64,000 bases of DNA from Opisthorchis felineus (lineage: Eukaryota > Platyhelminthes > Trematoda > Opisthorchiida > Opisthorchiidae): assembly GCA_004794785.1 (NCBI GenBank), contig SJOL01008837.1:45982-109981 (forward strand). The letters run 5' to 3'. The notes below the pieces were generated by a model that saw only the letters and a list, made by a program, of their open reading frames with translations, ran no database searches and was not told the DNA's origin. Below are positions 55,906-64,000 of this stretch, in pieces (the first letter of the stretch is position 1; the number at the start of each line of letters is the position of its first letter). The translations under genes were made by a program, and so were the position numbers.

Positions 55906-58900
55906 AAAATAGTAAAGATCTTGTTCCTAGACTGTTGCCTAGCATTGTTGTGTCAAACTGTGGGTTTGCTTACCATCACTATGCCACTGTCTACAGCTTC
56001 AAAAATGTCTCTGAATTGCCGGTTTTAACACTCCAAATCTGAATGCCCCATGCTAGCTCGCCAGCAGGTTACCATGCGTTGTGCTTGTTTATCCGAGTGC
56101 AAACCTTTAAGAAGATGCCATCTGCGATATTATTTAAACGAACAAATCATGTTTCCGGTTATAGGAGGTTTGGTCTTCCTGAGACTAGCGTCCTGTACAG
56201 AAATCAGCTTCTATTTCCGTAGCCAATAAAGACTCAGTCACTTGCCCGAGTGCATTCCTAGCACCCGTGTTGTTTTGGTTCAAGGTAAACTGGTGAATTA
56301 ACCGGACATCTACACCCAAAATCATTGATGCGTCTGCGCATTTGTGAGCGTCACAGTAGATTTGCATCCATTTCCGAATTCGCATATCACATCAAGGTGT
56401 GCAGATTTACCTTCGTGCGGGGTGCTTAACAAGCAAGCCGTTTGTGTTGGGTCGCTTGCTGAATTTCATCAGGGAAGTATAACGTAGAGTAGCCCCGGTG
56501 AGATAAATCTAAAGGTGGGCTTTGAGGACTCTTTCAATCTATAACGATTGTCACATACGAGGGGATGACTAAACGTTGAAATCAACATTAATTGCTGAGT
56601 GTTAGATGGCGAGCCGTACCATTTGCGGTGAGCCCCCAGAGCCCGCTGACATGTCACTAGCAGTGGTTATCATTTGGTTGGCGTGACTTCACAGGACGTT
56701 AGAAACATTAATTAGCAACAATAGGTCTGAGGCTACTGTTAATTTTTAGCCGCCAACATACAGGTTAATTCGTACTGGAAGATTGTTTGCTTACTAACAA
56801 AATTAAAATAAATAAAAGAGTTTCCAAAATTATGAAGGACCGTCTTGCTAAACTTCGGGATTAAAATTTGCGAAAGTTGCGAAATCCGACCCATCTGAGC
56901 GTCTGTCTTTCTCTGATCATCCTTAAACTTTTCAGTTCCCATCGTTTCGATCGTTCTTACCCTTCACTCTAATTCTTATATCTCACTGACATCCTGTCAC
57001 TGGACGTCAGATCTAGAACTCGCTGGTTCCCACTTTATTCCTGCTACATCACAAGCCTTAGAAGTCACATGTTCTATTGCAATCCAATTTAACTCTCTCA
57101 CGTTGCCCACCTAATTCTTGTGCACTATATTTAAAAAGAGCCTGTGACAAAGGGACTACCATTTCCCAATAAATCATGTGTTGCAAAGTATATGTACATA
57201 TAGGTTCATATGACTGTACTGGTGCTAAAAAGCTTCGGGCAGTCAAAATCCTGCCCAGCCTGCTGTGCTCTGGAGTTTACTTTCATATTGCGGCTACTAG
57301 GTAACAATTTTTCGGTAATCACCGTGACCTAACTAAACATCACTTTTGCCAGTGCTTTTTGGAACTTTGGGATTTTGGGAACTAAAAATTCCTTTCATAA
57401 AACAGCGCATAATTTATAGTTAGAACTTGATACCTATTTCCTTCAGTTGTATAAAAACTTCTGGTTGATTAATTTGTGACCATCAGGTCATACAAACAGT
57501 CAGAACTTTCTGGCACTGTCTTTCACACTTCAGTATTAAGTCATGGTTTGACACCCTTTTCTTGTTTCTACCCTATGCATGCAAAAAAGACCTTTCAAAA
57601 ATGTCAACAGATTGGCGTATGAAAAACTAAACCGAACCATGACAGACTACGGAGTATCTGAATCCCTCTGGAATTTGGGACCGGTTTCTTCCTCTATCCA
57701 TACGTTGACAAAAGGCAGTTATGAAGTTTCATGTTTACAAGGAGGTATCGCCTTTAAGTAAATTGCCGGAAGGCTACAGTTTGTCAGATGGACATTTACT
57801 GGCTCACGCAATCATACGGCGTGGCATGCATACGGTTCCTATTTGATACTGACCGGTCTTGCAGCAGCACTTGAGATAGTTCGGATATGAGACGCATCCA
57901 AACTTCAGGGTAGAGCTGTTTGAGGTATCCGCTCTTGTTTACATTTTGGTAGGGCAAACTCCACTATTAACAGAGTTGTCTGCATACCTGATATATGTAG
58001 GTTAACGCCCTGGAAGTCCTCTGACCTCATAGTTGCTAGAGGCTAGGTAAGAGTCTTCCGTTTCTGTAACGGTGACAAAGTTATAGATGGAAGGGGACTG
58101 GGGGGAGCACCGCATGACAACCGTGGATGTAGAAAATTCAGGCGAGGGTTTTCCGCAGAACTTTGCTCATCGATGGGAGTTGTCTTTAAGTAGAGTCAAC
58201 AGTACATGAAGGACACCATTCCACCACAGACACTGTCGTGCTTCCATAAATGTTAATGCTCCAAAATGTGTCGTAGATTACTTGTGCGATTAACGAACCC
58301 ACACGCACGGTTTTCACGAATGTGTGCCTCTTTGTGTTCAGTCAACCTACGAAGGATGAGACCAGATAATACTTGGTATATCATGGCTCATTTCGCAAAG
58401 TGTTAAACGGTAATGGTGATGGCCGATGAAAACCAATCTGCAGAATCTTCTTTAATCCGTAGGTTACTTGAGCTCTTCTGCCTTTGTGAACAAGTCTGAT
58501 AACTGACTATCCGACTCTATCCGCTCTCTCGTCCTTTGGAAAATATATTTGGCAACTGCCACCTTCATCTGACGGGGTTGTGCGGATTTATATCGCATTT
58601 AGTTGTGCGTGCTGGCTCTAGTAGCTGTTAAACCGCTATTGAGAGTGCCTGATTCAGTTTTTTTAGTTGGCTATTTTTGTAAATGAATCACTGAACCATG
58701 TTTTTAACCTGTTGCTTCACTGTCGATCACCCTTCTCCGGCCAGTTCATCTAACAAACTAATCCAGAAAGGCTGTTCCCAGTAAAAATAGCTGTGATCGT
58801 CTCATGAACTTTCACTGTTTACCAGAGCTCCATTGCATTTTTTAGACCATTCTTTATGTGGGGATTTAGAGATTGACGTGCACCACCATACCGATTGCCT

Positions 58901-60074
58901 ACAGGTATGGATATTCTATTGGCCTTCAAGATTTAGCGATCTGAATTTTATCCACTGGCCATTTGGTGGTATGGGGAAAATTAATCAGAGATCTCTAAAT
59001 GCCGTGAGCTGAGTCCTTTGTTACGCCCTACTCACAAGCTATTTGTTTTGTCATGTTAGTCCACCGAAGAGAGATTTGAGCTAACACAGATGGATACTAC
59101 TGGGTTTTGACAGGATCCACAAGATTGCTCATTGAAAAATGCAGCGTCAACTCAGAAGAACCCAGGATAAATCGCATTATTGGCCGTGTTTGTACTATAG
59201 CATAACCAGATTGAAGCTGCGTGCCGCTTACTTAAAATTGTAGCTCGCAAATTTGGTAGCAGGTGATAATGCACAAAAAAACGACGATACATAGTGTTTC
59301 ACAGGTATGCTGACCTCTGCACTGTTTTTGGGCACAAGCTACTAACAGTAGGCCATCTAGCTTCTTATCCTTTACTGACATGGTTTTTGATTTCACGTGG
59401 CCCTGAGTGACCTTGCTCTTCATGGACTTTGCTAAGTTTCTTTGCGTTGACCACGCAATGCACACAGTTGAGCATTAATTACGTTCCTCTCAGTATGGAA
59501 AATTTTCTTCTGACAGAGTCCACCATTAAAAAAACATTTCAAACAAAGGACGAAGCCGTGTGGTTCTCTGGTTGATCGCTATGTCCGCACCAACTTCAAA
59601 ACTAAACATCCGTTTTTTCAGCCCCTTTCTACCATAACACAATTTTAGATCCTTCTTAGTTACAGAACGTGCTATTTTTATGCAAAGTTGCACCATTCAG
59701 TCTTCTTAATCTAATCACGTTCATTTGCATGCCAAAGGATAAAAGTCCACTGGTTCTGCTGGTAAGTCAACTGAGAATAATTCTTCGGTTTATGGTGAAT
59801 TTACTAGTATTTGTTTCGAGGGCTTTTCACAAGGATGTTGGAACATTAGGTAAGAACATAAAACTCCGTTTTCTTCTAACTTCTGAGACGCCAAAAATGG
59901 AAACCGTCCAACTGCTGGTAAATAAACAATGTTTATAAATCTACTAGTTTATTGCATATAACACATATATAACACACTTACTTGAAAATGAAGCAGTCGC
60001 ATTGTTCATTGGATAGGCTTTCCTCTGATCTGGGGATGTCGTAGCCAAACAAGAAGTATTCCGATAGTATTCAC

Positions 60075-60326
60075 TTGAGCATAAGAGCTCCCCAACCGAT
60101 ACCGTTGTTAGGAACTGATCCGCTTGCGTTGCATTTATGGTTACAGAATCTTCCTGAGGAAAAAAGCAAACGTATGGCCATATTAGCTAGGTGTAAAACA
60201 GTTGTTCTGACTTTACCACACTGCAATCTTGAGTCATTTGATCATGTATTAGACCATTTCCACGTGAACATTGTCTTCGGAAGAAAGCAAAAAGTGATGG
60301 CCTTCCCGAGGGTGTTGTCAGGCTAA
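60075..60326 (+). CDS. Unidentified open frame in MAGI intron
   Basis: Plus-strand frame of about 83 residues beginning SIRAPQPIPLLGTDPLALHL and ending VMAFPRVLSG before TAA at 60324. It has a mixed, globular-looking composition (EEKSKRMAILARCKTVVLT) and no ATG context I would trust. It is antisense to the host gene. It could be a nested exon or a decayed repeat; nothing recognised. Confidence 0.22.
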   Translation: MSIRAPQPIPLLGTDPLALHLWLQNLPEEKSKRMAILARCKTVVLTLPHCNLESFDHVLDHFHVNIVFGRKQKVMAFPRVLSG

Positions 60327-61457
60327 CTTGTACATGAAATAAATCTTTATTTTTCTTTTTACTGGTCACGATGTAACCAGGTGACCGACTCCTTTTCCAC
60401 AGAATTTAATTACTTTTGTTTTCTCTTGACTGGTCATTTGATACTAGCGAGCCGATAAGAGCATTCGCATCTAACAGTTTCCGTCTTCTGACTGACTGAA
60501 GGAATACGAATGAATGGCGCCGAAATGGATTTGTCGGTCAAAGTTTGTCAATCCAATGGACGCCTGCGCGTAGTACGGAGTGTAGACGCTTTGCACGGAG
60601 AGGAATGTGGTGCCGCATGCAAGCCCTTTGTACCGATGTGGATCCGAAAGAAAAAAAATCGGAAGGCATATGCGCATAGGCTTGTTGCGAGCCCACATAC
60701 TGGTCTCAGTATGATGGCATAAAATGGGCACTAGCATCAGGTACTTGTATATCATCGAAGCACTGGCGTCACGTGCTAGTTGCCTCGGATTCTAGCGTAA
60801 CGATGTACATTTCCCAGGATAACATGCAGATGTAATCGGAAGCCGCCCGTTTACACACCGTCATGTTGGTATTGAGTGTATTCCAACAAACCGGCGCGTA
60901 AAAATGTTATTCTTGAGAAAACAATGTTGAACGAAAGTGGAACGAAATTACCTCGGTCCTAGGTGCTTGAGTTTACCAGGTGGACCGGTGACTATTATAA
61001 TGAAACACAAAACACATCCTCCCAGGCCATCTGCGTTCACATGCTGCGCGAGTCAGCATGGTCAAGAGGGCGGTCGGAGGTTTAAGCCTCATCATAATGG
61101 ATCGCTAGTTTTCCACTAGTGAAGTGCGTCGCAGCTCAAAGCTTTCTACGCCTCCTTGGTTAGCCGTTGCTCACGCCATTCTGTCAAGCCCGTGGTCAAC
61201 AATACAATTTTTAAATCTTCAGAGCTATTTAAAGACGCCTCCGGTAAAAGATCCCTAGAATTTTGGCAAGCCGCAGACGGTTTACTTTGAAGTGTGGGTC
61301 TCAACCAGTCCAACTCCAAGTGTTGACTGAGTCGAAGGCCAGGTGAAATCCACAAACAGTCTGTAGAGCGGTTGGTTTCGTTCACGAAATCAGGATTTGT
61401 CTTGCTGCAAAAATTAAGTCCCTACTAACTGGATCGCTTTAAAATCCACACTGCACC

Positions 61458-61883
61458 TCAGCAGTGTTTTCCTCCAGAATGCCACTGTTTAGTCCACTGA
61501 CGATAATACGCACCGCAATTTCGAATTATGAGCATAGGAGACTGATTCCAAGGTTGTGGTCCCTCAGAAGTTGAGTTCCTTTTCTTTACACAGGGATTAT
61601 AGATATATCCTGAAATATTGCTAAATTGCCTGTACCTCCAAAGATCATTCTGCAATGCCGGCCCTACCAGTTGAATGGACCTGCGTACAAGCCGCCTAAT
61701 TCTGCTTGTTTCCTGTTTTGCAGTTGGCTTAAGGATCTTAGCCGTTCTGCGTTCGTGGGCAATTAGGCCAAGTACTTCTTCATTGAACGGCTGAAGTTGT
61801 TGCAAAACGTTTTTGAAGTTAAAACAGCAGAATGATTTCCATACATCGCTAGTGTTTATGGCTCGAAAACCTTTGAGTCTCAT
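61458..61883 (-). CDS. Unidentified 141-residue open frame in MAGI intron
   Basis: The longest unexplained frame in this intron, on the same strand as MAGI. It reads KNVLQQLQPFNEEVLGLI, then a basic stretch HERRTAKILKPTAKQ and RIRRLVRRSIQLVG, then Trp/Tyr-rich text. A possible acceptor (GCAACAACTTCAG) and donor (TGT|GTAAAG) inside it would give a phase 0-0 cassette that fits between the flanking MAGI exons. The basic, non-linker composition argues against MAGI and for a decayed insertion or retrocopy. No family recognised. Confidence 0.3.
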   Translation of the reverse strand: MRLKGFRAINTSDVWKSFCCFNFKNVLQQLQPFNEEVLGLIAHERRTAKILKPTAKQETSRIRRLVRRSIQLVGPALQNDLWRYRQFSNISGYIYNPCVKKRNSTSEGPQPWNQSPMLIIRNCGAYYRQWTKQWHSGGKHC

Positions 61884-63427
61884 GTAGGCAGTATTCTACA
61901 TAGCATGAATGACTCATACGCGGACAATCCCAACCAGTGTAAGAAGCTTTGCGTTTCATGATCCATGGCTTCAAATGACTTCTACTGAGGGGGATTATAG
62001 CCTTGAATGCGGAAGTGGAGACAAATGATAGAATCACTGATGACCACGCACACTGCAGTGGCTTAGTCAAATGTCAAGCAACAGAATAGTAGCTTCATCG
62101 TAAAATATGGAATTACAACAGCCCCGGCACAATGAGGTCATTAAATGATGGTCGAGTGAAGAAGATAACCACCAAGCACATTTGACATGTTACCCATAAC
62201 TGGGGACAACGATAGATTCAAGACTTTGTTTAGGAACACTGGGAGATAAAATTCAGTCAGCATTCTTGCACGTAAGCTGGCAATTTTAACGCGTAAACAG
62301 TTCTTTTTTCTTCGTGAGCTGGCGAGGAATAAGACAGCGACGAATTTAGGAGCCCCTCTGGAGTTACACCGCAAATAAATGCAACGTCACTTCCAAAGTA
62401 TGGCTCAGTTTCCGGACTAATCATTCAGCGGTGGATTCTCGAACCGCAACCCAAAATGTACAGAGTATATAGCTAACGGTACTTCCAGTGGTGTTGCAGG
62501 CTCAGCAAAGTAGGCCACGCCCGTTATTTTGGTGAATGTCGCATTTGTATTCTCATAGTGCCATTCCATGTTCGGATGCTTTCTTAACTATAGCAGTTGG
62601 GTTTCCGATGTCAAAGCAAGTTTACTCAAAAATACCGCTGACTCTAGAAGCCAATATAACAACCACTTTTAATACCATTTCTTTGTTCTTTGCAATGCAA
62701 ACATAAGTCGCTCAGTAATTTTGTCAGCGGCCACACACCAAAGTAGTGCACCGTAATTCTACTTTCCCAGGTTAGAAATAAACATCTGCGTGCCTTACAT
62801 GGTACATTCTTGCACCATGATACCAATATATTTACGATGGATTCCGATGTTCATTTAACCAAAATTACAACCTTTGAAGACAGTGACCAAACCGACTGAC
62901 TTTACACAGTTGTCACAATGAAAAATGCTGCATTCTCTAGACCATGCAACTGATTTTCCAAAATATGTACTTTGGAAAATGATTTGCTGGGATTCCGCGA
63001 CTGGTGGAACAGATATAGGTAGGTAGGAACTGGTAGGACAGACATAGGCTTCCTCTGGTTCTGAATTGTACCATCCTTCAGTAAAAGTACAATTCACTAC
63101 AATATAAATACTCGTGACTATGTACTTTGTCGTTACTGGCTAAAACCTCCTTCTTCCAGTGGAAAGCTCATTGTAGCAAAAGTTCCATACAGCGGTTATG
63201 TTTGTAGCTAGATTATAACTGTATTAGGGTACATCACTATGAGCTTCTGCGTATAATTGACTCTAAGTAGAATATTCTATATCTAAACCTTGCCAAAGAG
63301 GTAACAAAGAAAGCAGATTCATTGACTTGGTACTGTCTGGTGTTCATTTTTCAAAACAAATAAAAAACATGGCTGTCATTTAATTGTTTGTAAGGCATAT
63401 ATTTGTAGACAGAGAAAAATCACTTAC

Positions 63428-64000
63428 ATTGTCTTTTTCATATTGGCCAACTTTCGTGGGAATTGGACAAGACAATTGAGTCGGAACATTGTACACTTGC
63501 GAGGTCTTATGATTAGTGGTCAATCCACAATAATTTAGACAGACCGGTTGTCTCGATGAAGAGAAAAACGTGTTTGACGGTGGACTGTGCGTTGGGGAGA
63601 AGGGGAAGCGAGATGCGAAAGGCTGAAGATCGATTGGAGCTAATGATACGCCACGAAGGAGCGTAACATTGACGGTGTCACCAACCGATACTCCGGACAG
63701 CAAACGCACAGCATATTCAGGACTACATCCAGCAAGTCGATGCTTTCCGATTGCCAACAGGATATCCCCTGGACGCACTGGAGTGGGATGCTCGGACTGA
63801 CCGCTTACGCTGTAAACCACTCGGTTTTCTGCAACGTGTCGTATTTGTAGCAGACGCTGATAGAAACCAACCCTGTCTGGGTGTAGAGATGTTGGAACAT
63901 GGAGTCCGAGCAGACGGCTCGAAATAAATGTCAAAACTTCTGCCAAGGTTATACCAAAACCGTTCTGTCCTTTGGTGATACGTGTGTCTATTAGTCGCAC
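63428..64000 (-). CDS. MAGI: MAGI-type scaffold, PDZ2 exon (5' end outside window)
   Basis: This exon runs past the window edge and ends at GACAAT|GTAAGT on a codon boundary. It starts in frame with RLIDTRITKGQNGFGITLAE, the first strands and GFGI loop of a PDZ domain. An insertion of roughly 25 residues follows, and then RHVAENRVVYSVSG, VRPGDILLAIGKHRLAGCSP and DTVNVTLLRG, the rest of the fold. The remaining ~80 residues are a Ser/Pro-rich linker. KGxxGFGITLA resembles MAGI PDZ2 (VKGPMGFGFTIAD) more than PDZ1, and the three following PDZ domains match PDZ3-5 in order. MAGI scaffolds organise cell junction and signalling complexes under the plasma membrane. Confidence 0.88.

Larger units (their letters stand above)
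55358..63427 (-). other. MAGI intron 8.1 kb between PDZ2 and PDZ3
   Basis: Bounded by AAT|GTAAGT (63427) and TTTACAG (55358). It holds an A/T-only-like tract at 55770-55905 and several open frames, of which 60075-60326 and 61458-61883 look most protein-like. Otherwise no gene or mobile element recognised. Confidence 0.7.

Noticed and set aside
62855..63097. Pro/Ser-rich minus-strand frame that could be a MAGI linker exon
   Set aside because: Best acceptor and donor give entry and exit phases that do not fit between two phase 0 exons.
1..64000. CRISPR arrays, rRNA genes, canonical tRNA genes, bacterial operons
   Set aside because: None seen; the window is eukaryotic with spliced genes, and the tRNA-like boxes belong to dispersed repeats.

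Overview
This is a eukaryotic window with intron-rich genes and many decayed retroelements. I infer a flatworm, most likely a digenean trematode. The reasons are a Gypsy-type LTR element with a TGTAAC...TTACA terminus and a single CCHC-type gag knuckle, RTE-like non-LTR fragments, hammerhead-ribozyme repeats of the kind reported in Penelope-like elements, and a multi-PDZ MAGI-type scaffold gene split by kilobase introns. The organism is inferred and was not tested by any search.

Layout. Positions 1-7023 hold the 3' part of a plus-strand zinc-finger gene, with four exon calls of which the last two (5023-5300 and 6276-7023) are best supported. Positions 7024-23290 are intergenic and repeat-rich: an RTE-like LINE relic on the minus strand (about 9.2-9.9 kb), a hammerhead-bearing repeat (11.56-11.88 kb), a LINE tail (12.74-13.19 kb), a 3.19 kb internally deleted Gypsy element (15015-18202), SINE-like pieces (20.5-20.8 kb) and a second hammerhead-family repeat (21.37-21.83 kb). 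Positions 23295-30900 contain several exon-like open frames on both strands, including one that resembles part of an RGS domain; I could not join them into a gene. A third, differently derived hammerhead-like motif lies at 27.5 kb.

Positions 31766-64000 on the minus strand are the 3' half of a MAGI-type gene (inverted membrane-associated guanylate kinase). Eight exons, two of them only visible by reading the minus strand for splice sites, join with fully compatible phases into 783 codons. They encode four PDZ domains corresponding in order to MAGI PDZ2-PDZ5, with the 5' part (guanylate kinase, WW, first PDZ) lying outside the window.

The most striking structure is a 3744-bp inverted duplication inside this gene: arms 34381-38124 and 45072-48815, with no net length change between them and only about eight differences noticed by eye. 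The left arm holds two working MAGI exons (a linker exon and the first half of the last PDZ). The right arm carries intact copies of both in antisense orientation inside an upstream intron. The two exons encoding PDZ4 lie in the 6.9-kb loop between the arms, so the pre-mRNA could fold into a very long hairpin around them.
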